Source: Pseudomonadota bacterium (lineage in GTDB: Bacteria > Pseudomonadota > Gammaproteobacteria > Burkholderiales > JAJZUU01). From it: a DNA stretch of 64,000 bases. Location: contig JAJZUU010000001.1 of assembly GCA_021848325.1 (NCBI GenBank), forward strand, positions 1-64,000, read 5' to 3'. The notes below the pieces were generated by a model. The model was not told the origin of the DNA and did no database searches. It saw only the letters and a program-made list of their open reading frames with translations. Both the position numbers and the translations under genes were made by a program. This document shows positions 1 through 11,733 of the stretch, in pieces; position 1 is the first letter of the stretch; the number at the start of each line of letters is the position of its first letter.

Positions 1-106
1 CCCTGCAAACCGTGCAATCCGACCCGTAGCGGGCTCACCAAACGGGTGAACCTCGCAATTAAAGGAAAAAAATTTAGAACCATGATGTTGAAACCCCAAT
101 GGAGCG

Positions 107-125
107 GTCAACTGCCGTTTCTAGG
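107..125. repeat. 19-bp string shared with the IS1380-like remnant
   Basis: The 19-mer GTCAACTGCCGTTTCTAGG at 107-125 recurs exactly at 50892-50910, where it lies inside a decayed IS1380-like transposase. Read on the minus strand it begins CCTAGA, which resembles the start of terminal inverted repeats known for some IS1380-family elements such as ISEcp1. It may be a leftover end of an excised or deleted insertion sequence upstream of the lipoprotein gene. No second end or target duplication was recognised, so the assignment is tentative. Confidence 0.4.
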
Positions 126-224
126 ATTATGCCGCGTCGTGCCGGGATTGTCACACTTCGCGGCGCGGCCCGCGGGGCCGGTCCCGTGGTCTATATTGAG
201 TGGAATACCCTCTGGAGGATGACC

Positions 225-881
225 ATGGAAACGAAATACGCAAGCGTGCATTTTGCTGTAGGCGGTGCTCGGCGCGTGCTTGTTGCCGCGTTGGCCGCCG
301 CGTTCGCTGCGGGATGCGCGACCACCGACGGCCTGTTCGGCGGCACGCAGTCCACCCATCAGGCGGCGAGCGGAGCGGCCATCGGCGCCGTGGCCGGGAA
401 CGTGCTGGGCTATATGACCGATAGCGACCGCACCACGACTACGGTGCTGGGTGCCCTGATCGGCGGCGGCATCGGTTACTGGAGGGGTCTCGATGCGGAC
501 CGGCGCCTGCAACAGGCGCAAGCGACGTCCCAGGATATCGCCCAGGTCCAGCAGTCTCAGACCAGATATCAGTATGACCAGCCCAAGCTGTATGCCAGGG
601 AGACGGTACGGGACGGCAGGAAGGTGGCCACCTTCGACAAGCTGGAGACCCCCATCCCCTACGACGCGGTACGCTACCGTTCCGAGGACGCCGTCGCCGT
701 GCTGAGGAAGCTGGGCGCCTTGGCCGCCAGGAACGAAGCGGACATTTCGGTGTTCGCTCCGAGCAGGGAGGCCCGGGATTTCATGATCGCCCAGTTGCGC
801 CGCGGCGCCGATCCCACCAGGCTGGCCATCACCAGCAGCTACAGCAAGGAAACCAAGGTGGTGCTGGAGCAGATACCCTAG
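225..881 (+). CDS. Glycine-zipper outer-membrane lipoprotein, unknown function
   Basis: A predicted lipoprotein of 218 residues. The ATG at 225 follows a GGAGG-type ribosome site, so it is preferred over the longer frame opening at 99. Residues 1-33 form a signal peptide ending in a lipobox (AAFAAGC). Residues about 45-90 carry two Gly/Ala-rich hydrophobic stretches (AAIGAVAGNVLGY and LGALIGGGIGYW) typical of glycine-zipper membrane-associated lipoproteins. The rest is charged and probably periplasmic. Its TAG stop is the TAG inside the CTAG that starts mobile-repeat copy 1. Whether the natural protein ended here or was trimmed by the insertion cannot be told from this sequence, but the GatB and exonuclease cases suggest a natural end. 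The specific role is unknown. Confidence 0.75.
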   Translation: METKYASVHFAVGGARRVLVAALAAAFAAGCATTDGLFGGTQSTHQAASGAAIGAVAGNVLGYMTDSDRTTTTVLGALIGGGIGYWRGLDADRRLQQAQATSQDIAQVQQSQTRYQYDQPKLYARETVRDGRKVATFDKLETPIPYDAVRYRSEDAVAVLRKLGALAARNEADISVFAPSREARDFMIAQLRRGADPTRLAITSSYSKETKVVLEQIP

Positions 882-1084
882 GAGCCTGTCGGACTTGAAG
901 AATCGAAGCGAAGCGGGTCAGGCAGGCAAGCCGCGTAGCGGCTGCTCGCAAAATTCGGCTGGCCGAGGACAGATTTTGTCGATTTTGCAGGTCAATAGTC
1001 GTTCTATTGACCAAAAAAGCGGCGAAATATGGACCGGTCAGGCGGATTTGCAGCCGATTTCCTTTAAGTCCGACAGGCTCCTAG
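878..1084 (+). mobile_element. MITE-like repeat, copy 1 (long form, 207 bp)
   Basis: First of six copies of the same element. It runs from CTAG to CTAG with inverted ends CTAGGAGCCTGTCGGACTT and its reverse complement. It contains a perfect internal hairpin at 990-1012 (GGTCAATAG, 5-nt loop, CTATTGACC). This long form has 39 bp more than the 168-bp form, including a small palindrome AGCCGC-GTA-GCGGCT. There is no transposase frame, so it is non-autonomous. It lies between two convergent genes: its left TAG stops the lipoprotein and its right end supplies the TAA that stops msrQ. Confidence 0.9.
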
Positions 1085-1711
1085 TCTTATCCGACTTGGT
1101 TTTGGATCTCCGAGGAAGTCCGACGGGCGCCGTTTGCCGAGGGCGGCCACCACGCGGTAGCCGAGCAGCACGGCCAGCGCGGCGCCGTACAGCGCCGGCT
1201 GGGTGATGTCCTTCTTCACCAGCCACCAATAGTGCACTACCCCTGCGGTCGCGATCAGGTATACCAGGCGGTGCAGCCGTTGCCAGCGCCTGGCGCCGAG
1301 GCGCCTGGTGGCGGCGTTGCTGGAGGTGACGGCCAGGGGGATGAGCAAGAGGAAGGCGGCGAAGCCGACGGTGATGAAGGGCCGCTTCGCCACGTCCTTG
1401 GCGATGGCGTGGAGATCGAAGAACTGATCCAGCCAGATGTAGGTGACGAAGTGCAGGCAGGCGTAGAAGAACGCGTACAGCCCCAGCATGCGGCGCAGCC
1501 GCACCAGCCAGTGCCAGCCGGACAGCCGGCGCAGCGGGGTGACGGACAGGGTGACGAGCAGGCAGGCCAGGGTCCAGGTGCCGGTGGAATGGGTCACGAA
1601 CTCGATGGGGTTGGCCCCCAGCCCCCCCGCGAAGCCCAGCCACACCAGCCGCAGCAGGGGCAGCAGGCAGGCGAGGAACACGGCCGTCTTGAGCAAGGTA
1701 AAGGTTTTCAT
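1064..1711 (-). CDS. msrQ: MsrQ, haem-binding membrane subunit of methionine sulfoxide reductase
   Basis: Inner-membrane b-type haem protein (YedZ family, ferric-reductase-like domain) that passes electrons from the quinone pool or flavins to MsrP for repair of oxidised methionine in periplasmic proteins. I use the ATG at 1711, seven bases after the msrP stop, giving 215 residues. A longer frame from 1750 would overlap msrP. Several hydrophobic helices are visible, with His in LYAFFYACLHFVTY, RWQRLHRLVYL and GVVHYWW as likely haem ligands. The last six residues (LGACRT) and the stop lie inside the mobile repeat, so the original C-terminus has been replaced. The family core is complete, so function is probably kept. 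Confidence 0.92.
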   Translation of the reverse strand: MKTFTLLKTAVFLACLLPLLRLVWLGFAGGLGANPIEFVTHSTGTWTLACLLVTLSVTPLRRLSGWHWLVRLRRMLGLYAFFYACLHFVTYIWLDQFFDLHAIAKDVAKRPFITVGFAAFLLLIPLAVTSSNAATRRLGARRWQRLHRLVYLIATAGVVHYWWLVKKDITQPALYGAALAVLLGYRVVAALGKRRPSDFLGDPKPSRIRLGACRT

Positions 1712-1718
1712 CCGGCCC

Positions 1719-2672
1719 TTAAAAATAGCGTTTAAGATCCATGCCCGCATACAGCCCGGCCACCTGCTCCCCGTAGCCGTTGAACATCAGGGTGGGGCGC
1801 TTGAAGAACTCGCCGATGCGGCGCTCCTTGGCCTGGCTCCAGCGGGGATGGTCCACCGTGGGATTGACGTTGGAATAGAAACCGTATTCCCGGGGCGCGG
1901 CTTTCATCCAGGTGCTCACGGGCTGTTTTTCCACCAGGCGTATCCGGACCACCGACTTGATGCTCTTGAAGCCGTATTTCCACGGCACCACCAGCCGCAC
2001 CGGCGCCCCGTTCTGGTTGGGCAGCACCTCCCCGTACAGACCCATCGCCAGGATGGCCAGGGGATGCATCGCCTCGTCCAGGCGCAGCCCCTCCACATAG
2101 GGCCAGTCCAGCACGCCGTGGCGCTGCCCCGGCATCTGCCTGGGGTCGTACAGGGTGGTGAATTCCACGTACCTGGCGTCGCCCGCGGGCTCGGCCCGGC
2201 GGATGACCTCGCTCAGGGGGAAGCCCACCCACGGGATCACCATGGACCAGCCCTCCACACAGCGCAGCCGGTAGATGCGGTCCTCCAGGGGGGCGAGCCT
2301 GAGCAGCTCCTCGATGGCGTAGACCTTGGGCCGCTTGACCAGCCCCTCCACCGCCACGTTCCACGGCCGGGTGACGAGACTGCCGGCCAGTTGCGCGGGG
2401 GACGCCTTGTCCGTGCCGAATTCGTAGAAGTTGTTGTAGGTGGTCACGTCCTGGTAGGGCGTCTGTTTTTCGTCCGTGCTGGTGCGGCTGTTGCGCACCC
2501 CGGCAAGCCGGGTGCCTGCGCGGGCTACCCGGGGGTCGATCAGCAGGGAGGACGGCAGCAGGCCGGCGGCCACGGACAGGGTGGCCTTGCGCATGAATTC
2601 CCGGCGCTCCCGGTACAGATCCCGGTCGGTGATCTCGGAGGGTTTGACATCGGACGGTTTCTTGATAAGCAT
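1719..2672 (-). CDS. msrP: MsrP, periplasmic molybdopterin methionine sulfoxide reductase
   Basis: Catalytic subunit of the MsrPQ system (formerly YedY), which reduces methionine sulfoxide in periplasmic proteins after oxidative or chlorine stress. The ATG at 2672 has a GAGG ribosome site and gives 317 residues. A twin-arginine signal (RREFMRK, residues 23-29) directs Tat export, as expected for a molybdenum-cofactor enzyme. Cys138 in [10 protein letters not shown] is the expected Mo-ligating cysteine of the sulfite-oxidase fold. It is followed directly by msrQ, forming a two-gene operon. Upstream on the same strand lie a broken anti-sigma gene and a candidate ECF-type promoter. Confidence 0.95.
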   Translation of the reverse strand: MLIKKPSDVKPSEITDRDLYRERREFMRKATLSVAAGLLPSSLLIDPRVARAGTRLAGVRNSRTSTDEKQTPYQDVTTYNNFYEFGTDKASPAQLAGSLVTRPWNVAVEGLVKRPKVYAIEELLRLAPLEDRIYRLRCVEGWSMVIPWVGFPLSEVIRRAEPAGDARYVEFTTLYDPRQMPGQRHGVLDWPYVEGLRLDEAMHPLAILAMGLYGEVLPNQNGAPVRLVVPWKYGFKSIKSVVRIRLVEKQPVSTWMKAAPREYGFYSNVNPTVDHPRWSQAKERRIGEFFKRPTLMFNGYGEQVAGLYAGMDLKRYF

Positions 2673-2739
2673 CTGAAATCCTCTAAAAAACAGGCCGCGC
2701 AGCGCCATCGTCCCTCTCCCCCGCGCAACGCCCTCTTCC

Positions 2740-2769
2740 ATCAGTCGCAGCAACGGCGAAATCCTTACA
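2740..2769 (-). promoter_or_regulatory. Candidate ECF-sigma-type promoter for msrPQ
   Basis: Between the anti-sigma stop and msrP, the minus strand reads TGTAAGGA, about 13 bases, then GCGACTGA. The two blocks could be the -35 and -10 of an extracytoplasmic-function sigma promoter. It lies about 70 bases before the msrP start, and the neighbouring anti-sigma remnant suggests ECF control. Chlorine-stress ECF control of msrP homologues is known in Azospira. The match was made by eye and no transcript start is known. Confidence 0.3.
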
Positions 2770-2782
2770 TTTTTTCAGGAGC

Positions 2783-3477
2783 TCAAGAGGTGAGCTGGCG
2801 ATAGACCGCATCCGCCACCCGCAGCAGGGAGGCCCGGTCCATCTCCCCCGACAGGGCGTAGCCCAGCGGGCCGTCCAGCCAGTAGAACACGCTCACGGTG
2901 CCCTCCCGGGCGTACTTGAAGGCAGTCTCCCGGTTGTCGCCGGCGTTGCTGCGCACGTACAGGGTGAGCCTTTGGCCGGCGGCGTTCTGGTACATGAACT
3001 GGGCTGCCGGGCCCTTCGCCCCCGGCAGCAGCCGCCCGCCCACCAGTTCGTAGCCCAGCGCCCCCAGGTGAGGCACCCGCAGCGGGGTGCCCAGCCGTTT
3101 GGACAGCCATTGCACCAGATGGGTTTCCTGGTCGGCCCCCACTTCCACCGGGTGGCGCACTTCGGGGGTATAGACCGCATGGGCCACCGCCGCCCGCTCG
3201 GCCAGGGCCATGGGGTAGGATTGGCCGGCGTTGTCGGCGCCCCGCAACGCCCAGCCCAGCACCATCCAGCCGGCCACGGCGGCGACGCGCAGCAGGGCAT
3301 GGGCTGCCGCCGCGCCCCGATCCGGGGCGGCAGCGGCTCCGCCAGCACCGGGTCGAACCGCCCGCGCAGCATCTCGTTTTGCCTGCGATAGGCGGTCACC
3401 CGCTCGGCCGCGGCGGGGTTGGCCGCCAGATAGGCCTCCACCGCGGCACGGCGTGTGTCGTCGAGTTGGCCATCCAC
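2783..3477 (-). pseudogene. Anti-sigma factor, frameshifted and probably N-terminally eroded
   Basis: A membrane anti-sigma factor of the FecR/RsiW-like kind, split over two reading frames. The N-terminal part (from GTG 3477: VDGQLDDTRRAAVEAYL, then AYRRQNEMLRGRFDPVL) is the usual cytoplasmic sigma-binding helix region. The C-terminal part, from about 3310 downward in another frame, has a membrane helix (VAAVAGWMVLGWALRG) and a periplasmic domain ending RQLTS at 2783. Joining them needs one inserted base in the GC-rich stretch near 3290-3325. Upstream of GTG 3477 the frame still reads LHGY, normal for this family, but meets a stop before any good start codon, so the first residues also look lost. 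No sigma factor gene is adjacent. Confidence 0.7.
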
Positions 3478-3637
3478 GTAGCCGTGGAGCGTGCCGCGTC
3501 GCTTCGCGTTTTTCCGGTATTCCTATTATCATATTGCCTTGAGTTTTCCGCGAGCGGGCGCGCCGGGTGGAGCGAACCCTGCCGTCCCCTCCGCAGCGCA
3601 GCATCCCCGCCACCGTCATCACTAGAGCAGCCGCCAC

Positions 3638-7378
<3,741 letters not shown>

Positions 7379-7439
7379 GGGCGGGGCGGCCGTTGAGGCC
7401 GACGTCTTGATGTCCCGCCAGGCTGGAATGCACACAAAC

Positions 7440-7459
7440 AGCCATATGTTTATATGGCT
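7440..7459. promoter_or_regulatory. Perfect inverted repeat upstream of brnTA, likely operator
   Basis: AGCCATAT-GTTT-ATATGGCT is a perfect 8-bp inverted repeat ending 29 bases before the brnT start. BrnA-type ribbon-helix-helix antitoxins repress their own operon by binding such palindromes in the promoter. A weak -10-like GATATAT lies at about 7482-7488, next to the start. It is therefore the likely autoregulatory operator. Confidence 0.6.
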
Positions 7460-7488
7460 CTCGTTGCGCTGCCGTGCTAAGCTGATAT

Positions 7489-7753
7489 ATGAAGAAAACA
7501 CGGTTTGATTGGGATGCCAACAAGGATGCCGAAAATCGGAAAAAGCATGGGATACCGTTTTCCCTAGCGCAGCATGCCTTTGCCGATCCTCGCCGTGTCA
7601 TAGCCGAAGACCTCGCCCACAGTGAGACTGAAAAAACGCTATTTCTGTTTCTGCGAGGTCGAGGGTGGCATTCTTACCGTCCGCTTCACCTATCGTAGCG
7701 GGGTAATTCGCATATTTGGCGCCGGTTACTGGCGAAAGGGCAAGGCACTATGA
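7489..7753 (+). pseudogene. brnT: BrnT-type toxin (DUF497) with a single-base frameshift
   Basis: BrnT toxins are small RNase toxins of about 90 residues with a RelE-like fold. The N-terminal part (FDWDANKDAENRKKHGIPF, FADPRRVIAEDLAHSETEK) is typical. In the frame as written, translation stops at 7698 after a nonsense tail. Dropping one A from the run of six A at 7631-7636 restores a perfect family C-terminus (RYFCFCEVEGG, RFTYRSGVIRIFGAGYWRKGK) that ends at TGA 7751-7753, overlapping the brnA ATG. The toxin is therefore inactivated by one extra A, is rescued by slippage on the A-run, or reflects a sequencing error. Confidence 0.85.
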
Positions 7754-8025
7754 GCGCGAAAATCAAATACAACGATGAGCCCATCGAGCCCAAGGTCATT
7801 CAGGATTTTCTCCCTCCACCCGAGGAGCTCGCCTTCCGGGAGGAAGGGGTAAAGGTTACCATCGCGCTCAGCAAGAAGAGCGTCGAATTTTTCAAGGCTG
7901 AGGCAACAAAACACCACACTCAGTATCAGCGCATGATCCGCAAGCTCATCGATACCTACGTGGAGGCCTACGACAAATCCCCACCTTCACGCTCGCGGTC
8001 CGCCCGCAAGCGGGCGTCTGGGTAG
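7750..8025 (+). CDS. brnA: BrnA-type antitoxin
   Basis: A 91-residue ribbon-helix-helix antitoxin that would bind BrnT and repress the brnTA promoter. The start overlaps the brnT stop (ATGA), showing translational coupling. The C-terminal half, GVKVTIALSKKSVEFFKAEA followed by QRMIRKLIDTYV, is the DNA-binding RHH fold. The N-terminal FLPPPEELAFREE segment is the toxin-contacting region typical of BrnA/CopG partners. Unlike the toxin, it is intact, which is the expected direction of decay for a toxin-antitoxin pair. Confidence 0.88.
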   Translation: MSAKIKYNDEPIEPKVIQDFLPPPEELAFREEGVKVTIALSKKSVEFFKAEATKHHTQYQRMIRKLIDTYVEAYDKSPPSRSRSARKRASG

Positions 8026-8202
8026 CTTCAGTCGTTGGGCATATATTGGTCCGTCAGACAGGAGAACTTTGTGGCTTCGATAAGGGGAATGGGGGTGGAT
8101 GGGTTTGTTCCGATTGATAATAAATCTGGGCTCTTTCCCGCTGCGCGAAAAACTGCGCAGACCGGTGATTTCAACGTTATGCCTCTAGACTAGCCACTAC
8201 CT

Positions 8203-8607
8203 ATGGCAATTGAGACCATCCCTATTCAAGGCATCTGGAGCGTCCTTCGGCGCCTTCCAGCGTTACTGCTTCGGCGCTATTTCACACCCGAGAAATTGGC
8301 GGGCCTTATCCACATCGACATTCGCCCGCGCCACGATTCGGCCGTCGTAGACCTTGGGCAAGTCGCGTCATTTACCTTGTATCTCCAAGCCATTAACCTC
8401 TCGCCGTTCCCTGTGGAGCTAGATCGCGCCAGTTTTCGGTTCGGGTACGGTGGCGTAACGCTCAACGCCTCAATCCTCAACAAGCAGGTCATCGGCCCCG
8501 GCGAAATTGCAAGCCTTTACCTACATGCTCATCGCGTAATCGTGTGGGTAAAAAGTGGAGTTTTGCATGAACGCAAAGCGCACCAGTTCACCATTCCAGC
8601 GGTTTGA
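8203..8607 (+). CDS. Hypothetical protein, 134 aa
   Basis: I do not recognise the family. The protein has an N-terminal amphipathic/basic segment (VLRRLPALLLRRYF) and a C-terminal part rich in alternating hydrophobic residues (VASFTLYLQAINLSPFPVELDRA, read in pieces; then SFRFGYGGVTL and GEIASLYLHAHRVIVWV) suggesting a small beta-sandwich. There is no export signal. It has no clear ribosome site and lies alone between brnA and lipA, in a 740-bp stretch poorer in coding signal than its surroundings, so it may be an accessory gene or a remnant. The gap 8026-8202 contains a weak hairpin (CTGCGC...GCGCAG at 8141-8160). Confidence 0.5.
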   Translation: MAIETIPIQGIWSVLRRLPALLLRRYFTPEKLAGLIHIDIRPRHDSAVVDLGQVASFTLYLQAINLSPFPVELDRASFRFGYGGVTLNASILNKQVIGPGEIASLYLHAHRVIVWVKSGVLHERKAHQFTIPAV

Positions 8608-8771
8608 ATACTGCCGGAAAACTGGCATGCCTTGTTCATGGCTACCCCACGCATTCGATCAGTGACCTCCGTCCGCTTTGGCCGAATAACGGCCCTGTCT
8701 CTTGCCTAACAGATTCGCAATCAGCGTTGTGCAATCGCGGTTAATTGTGGAGGCCGCCACGTGGCTCGCAT

Positions 8772-9725
8772 TTAATTATTGGGATTTACGTCCAGCCCGG
8801 CCTCCCGCGCCTGGTGCTCGGCGTGGTAGCTGGAGCGCACCATGGGGCCGCAGGCGGCGTGGCTGAATCCCATTTCCAGGGCGGCCCGGCGGAAGGCGTC
8901 GAACTGTTCCGGGGTAACGTAGCGGGCGAGCGGCAGGTGGTGGGGGCCGGGCTGCAGGTATTGGCCGATGGTGAGCATCTCCACCCGGTGCCGGCGCAGG
9001 TCCGCCATCACCTCGATGATCTCCGCGTCGCTCTCTCCCAGGCCGACCATCAGCCCGGACTTGGTGGCGACCTGGGGGTGGCGCTCCTTGAACTTCCGCA
9101 GCAGGTCGAGGGAGTGCAGGTAGTCGGCCCCGGGGCGCGCCTGCCGGTACAGCCGCGGCACGGTCTCCAGGTTGTGGTTCATCACGTCGGGTGGGGCGGA
9201 GCCCAGGGCCTCCAGGGCGACATCCATTCGGCCGCGGAAGTCGGGGGTGAGGATCTCGATCCGGGTCCGCGGCGAGGCCCGGCGCACCGCCCGCACGCAC
9301 GCGGCGAAATGGCCGGCGCCGCCGTCTTTCAGGTCGTCGCGGTCGACGCTGGTGATCACCACGTATTGGAGCCCCATGGCGGCGATGGTGGCGGCCAGGG
9401 CCTGCGGCTCGGCCGGATCGGGCGGCAGGGGCTTGCCGTGGCCCACGTCGCAGAACGGGCAGCGGCGGGTGCAGAGGTCGCCCAGGATCATGAAGGTGGC
9501 GCTGCCGTGGCGAAAGCACTCGCCGATGTTGGGGCAGGAGGCCTCTTCGCACACGGTGTGCAGCTTGTGTTCCCGCAGCACCCGCTTGAAGGCCGCGACC
9601 TCCGGGCCGTTGGGCGACTTGGCGCGGATCCAGGCGGGCTTCTTCAGGGCCGGCCGGGGCTCGATCTTGACCGGGATGCGCGCGGTCTTAGCGCGGCCTC
9701 GCTGCAGTTCGCGGTCGGCACTCAT
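8772..9725 (-). CDS. lipA: Lipoyl synthase
   Basis: Radical-SAM enzyme that inserts two sulfurs into protein-bound octanoyl groups to make lipoyl cofactor. The 317-residue length is typical. The auxiliary cluster motif [12 protein letters not shown] and the radical-SAM motif CTRRCPFC are both present, with the C-terminal RSSYHAE conserved segment. The ATG at 9725 overlaps the lipB stop by ATGA, so lipB-lipA are translationally coupled. With lipB and ybeD it forms the lipoylation operon. Confidence 0.97.
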   Translation of the reverse strand: MSADRELQRGRAKTARIPVKIEPRPALKKPAWIRAKSPNGPEVAAFKRVLREHKLHTVCEEASCPNIGECFRHGSATFMILGDLCTRRCPFCDVGHGKPLPPDPAEPQALAATIAAMGLQYVVITSVDRDDLKDGGAGHFAACVRAVRRASPRTRIEILTPDFRGRMDVALEALGSAPPDVMNHNLETVPRLYRQARPGADYLHSLDLLRKFKERHPQVATKSGLMVGLGESDAEIIEVMADLRRHRVEMLTIGQYLQPGPHHLPLARYVTPEQFDAFRRAALEMGFSHAACGPMVRSSYHAEHQAREAGLDVNPNN

Positions 9726-10426
9726 GGGCGGTCTCCATCGGGTCCGGGCAGGAACGGGAGGGGATCCCGGGAAACTTGCAGGCGGTTCGCGGTTCCGCAG
9801 CCCCCTCCCAGGAGGTCCTGCAGCTTCGCGGTCAGCCGCTCGCTCAGTGCCGCGAGGCTCTCCGTCACGCCGAGGTCGCGGGTCTGGGTGACCTGCAGCC
9901 CGGGATAGCCGCAGGGGTTGATGGCGTGAAACGGCGCCAGGTCCATGTCCACGTTGAGGCTGAGGCCGTGGTAGCTGCGGCCCTGTTTGATGCGCAACCC
10001 GAGGGAGGCGATCTTGGCCCCGGCCACGTACACCCCGGGCGCCCCCCCGCGCCGGCGGCCCTCGACGCCGCTGTCCGCCAGCAGGTCGATCACCGCCTGC
10101 TCCATGCGTTCCACCAGGGGGCGCACGCCCAGCCCGCGACGCCGCAGGTCGAGCAGCAGATAGGCCACGATCTGGCCCGGGCCGTGGTAGGTGACCTGGC
10201 CGCCGCGGTCGGTATCGACCACGGGGATGGCGCTGTTGCGCGGCAGGTGTTCCGGCTTGCCGTTGAGCCCCATGGTATACAGCGGCGGGTGCTGCAGGAG
10301 CCACAGCTCGTCCGGGGTATGGGGGCCGCGGGCGGCGGTGAATGCACGCATGGCGGCCCAGGTGGGCGCATACGGCGTCAACCCCAGGTCCTTGACGACC
10401 AGGAACGGGGCGGCAGGGTGCGGCAT
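9722..10426 (-). CDS. lipB: Lipoyl(octanoyl) transferase
   Basis: Moves octanoate from octanoyl-ACP to the lipoyl domains of 2-oxoacid dehydrogenases and GcvH. The catalytic Lys is in [11 protein letters not shown] and the catalytic Cys in INPCGYPGL; the [12 protein letters not shown] and [12 protein letters not shown] segments are family hallmarks. I place the start at ATG 10426 (234 residues). The frame continues to a TTG at 10456, and no strong ribosome site settles the choice. It lies downstream of ybeD and is coupled to lipA. Confidence 0.94.
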   Translation of the reverse strand: MPHPAAPFLVVKDLGLTPYAPTWAAMRAFTAARGPHTPDELWLLQHPPLYTMGLNGKPEHLPRNSAIPVVDTDRGGQVTYHGPGQIVAYLLLDLRRRGLGVRPLVERMEQAVIDLLADSGVEGRRRGGAPGVYVAGAKIASLGLRIKQGRSYHGLSLNVDMDLAPFHAINPCGYPGLQVTQTRDLGVTESLAALSERLTAKLQDLLGGGCGTANRLQVSRDPLPFLPGPDGDRP

Positions 10427-10452
10427 CGGTTCAGCGTCTAGCCGGTGGCAGG

Positions 10453-10719
10453 TCAAAGCACCACCTTGACCGCCGGATGGCCGGTGAGGGCGCGGTACAG
10501 GGCGTCCAACTGCTCGCGCGAGGTCGCGTTGATGGTGCAGGTCAGGCTGAGGTAGCGTCCGTTCTTGCTGGGCCGCATCTCCATGGTGGCGGGATCGAAG
10601 TCCGGGGCGTGGCGCAGTACCAGATCCAGCACGGCCTGGGCGAAATCGTCCCGGCCCTCGCCCAGGATCTTGATCGGGAAAGCGGTGGGAAACTGCAGCA
10701 GGGATGATTGCCGGTCCAT
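10453..10719 (-). CDS. ybeD: DUF493/YbeD family protein
   Basis: A cytoplasmic protein of 88 residues with an ACT-like fold, conserved next to lipB in many proteobacteria. Conserved features include the FPTAFPIKILGEG start and the SKNGRYLSLTCTI strand. The molecular function is not firmly known; an allosteric or accessory role in lipoylation is often suggested from context. The stop lies 26 bases before the chosen lipB start. A 150-bp gap separates it from the transaminase gene upstream. Confidence 0.88.
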   Translation of the reverse strand: MDRQSSLLQFPTAFPIKILGEGRDDFAQAVLDLVLRHAPDFDPATMEMRPSKNGRYLSLTCTINATSREQLDALYRALTGHPAVKVVL

Positions 10720-10869
10720 CGCATCAGAGGGTGTGAATAAACCTGCTGCGCGACCGGATGGCTTCGTTGCTCACTCGCTCACTCCTCGCCTATCCATTCG
10801 ATATGTCTCGTCGTTCGCATCGTTCGCGCCTCGCACTCCGGCCGCTCGCGACGGTTTTTTCACAACCTC

Positions 10870-11727
10870 TCAGCGCTTTCCGGCAGCGCGCATCACCGTG
10901 GACTTGTAGTCCTGGTACCAGGCATACATGCGCCGATACGCGGGGCCCGGCTTGCCGTCGCCCACCGGCCTGCCGTCCAGGGTGGTGATGGCGAGCACCT
11001 CCTTGGTGGAGGAGGTCAGCCACAATTCCTGCGCGCTGCGCACCTCGAATTCCGATATCTCCCGGACCTGGCACGGCATCTCGTTGGCCTCGGCCAGCTC
11101 CAGCACCACGTCGTAGGTGATCCCGGGCAGCATCAGGTGGTTTTTCGGGGGCGCCAGCAGGGTGCCGTCGCGCACCACGAAAATGTTGCTGGCCGCGCCT
11201 TCGGTCAGGAAACCTTCCCGCAGCAGGAGGGTTTCCGCGGCCCCTGCATCGACCGCCGCCTGGCGCAGCAGCACGTTGGGCAGCAGCGAGATGGACTTGA
11301 TGTCGCAGCGCAGCCAGCGGTTGTCCATCGCGGTGATCGCCGCTATCCCCTGCTCGCGCTGGCTTTCCGGCGGCGCGGTGAGGGGGCTGCTCATCATGAA
11401 CACGGTGGGGCGGACCCCCTCGGGGAAGGCGTGGTTGCGCTCGGCCGCGCCCCGGGTGACCTGCAGATAGATGTATTGGTCCTGCCACGGGTTGGCCTCG
11501 ATCAGGCGGCCGATCAGCTCGCCCCAGGCTTCCCCGGAATGGGGGTCGTCGAGGCGGATGGCGGCGAGGCTGCACTGCAGGCGCCGCAGGTGCTCAGCAA
11601 GCCGGAACGGGTGGCGCGAATAGACGGGAATGACCTCGTAGACGCCATCGCCGAAAATAAAGCCCCGGTCCAGCACCGGCACGAAGGCCTGTTCCAGGGG
11701 CATGAACGCGCCGTTCAGGTAGATCAT
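10870..11727 (-). CDS. dat: D-amino acid aminotransferase (class IV PLP)
   Basis: A 285-residue fold-type IV PLP enzyme that would interconvert D-alanine or D-glutamate with 2-oxoacids. The PLP lysine is in CDIKSISLLPNVL, the GFLTEGAASNIFVV loop binds the cofactor phosphate, and the N-terminal RGFIFGDGVYEV motif is characteristic. The D-alanine-transaminase subfamily rather than IlvE is favoured by the sequence near the active site and by the neighbour: it starts six bases after the D,D-carboxypeptidase gene on the same strand. Products would feed peptidoglycan precursors, though branched-chain specificity cannot be excluded. Confidence 0.88.
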   Translation of the reverse strand: MIYLNGAFMPLEQAFVPVLDRGFIFGDGVYEVIPVYSRHPFRLAEHLRRLQCSLAAIRLDDPHSGEAWGELIGRLIEANPWQDQYIYLQVTRGAAERNHAFPEGVRPTVFMMSSPLTAPPESQREQGIAAITAMDNRWLRCDIKSISLLPNVLLRQAAVDAGAAETLLLREGFLTEGAASNIFVVRDGTLLAPPKNHLMLPGITYDVVLELAEANEMPCQVREISEFEVRSAQELWLTSSTKEVLAITTLDGRPVGDGKPGPAYRRMYAWYQDYKSTVMRAAGKR

Positions 11728-11733
11728 GCCGGA

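Noticed and set aside
990-1012. Hairpin inside the mobile element as a terminator
   Set aside because: The stem is followed by A residues, not T, on the forward strand, and on the reverse strand the T-run precedes the stem. It is better viewed as part of the element's structure.
1488-2804. Plus-strand open frame opposite msrPQ
   Set aside because: His/Gln/Gly-rich translation with no family character, antisense to two well-supported genes.
3538-3637. SAH or cobalamin riboswitch before metH
   Set aside because: The short GC-rich leader does not show the conserved cores of either class that I could recognise.
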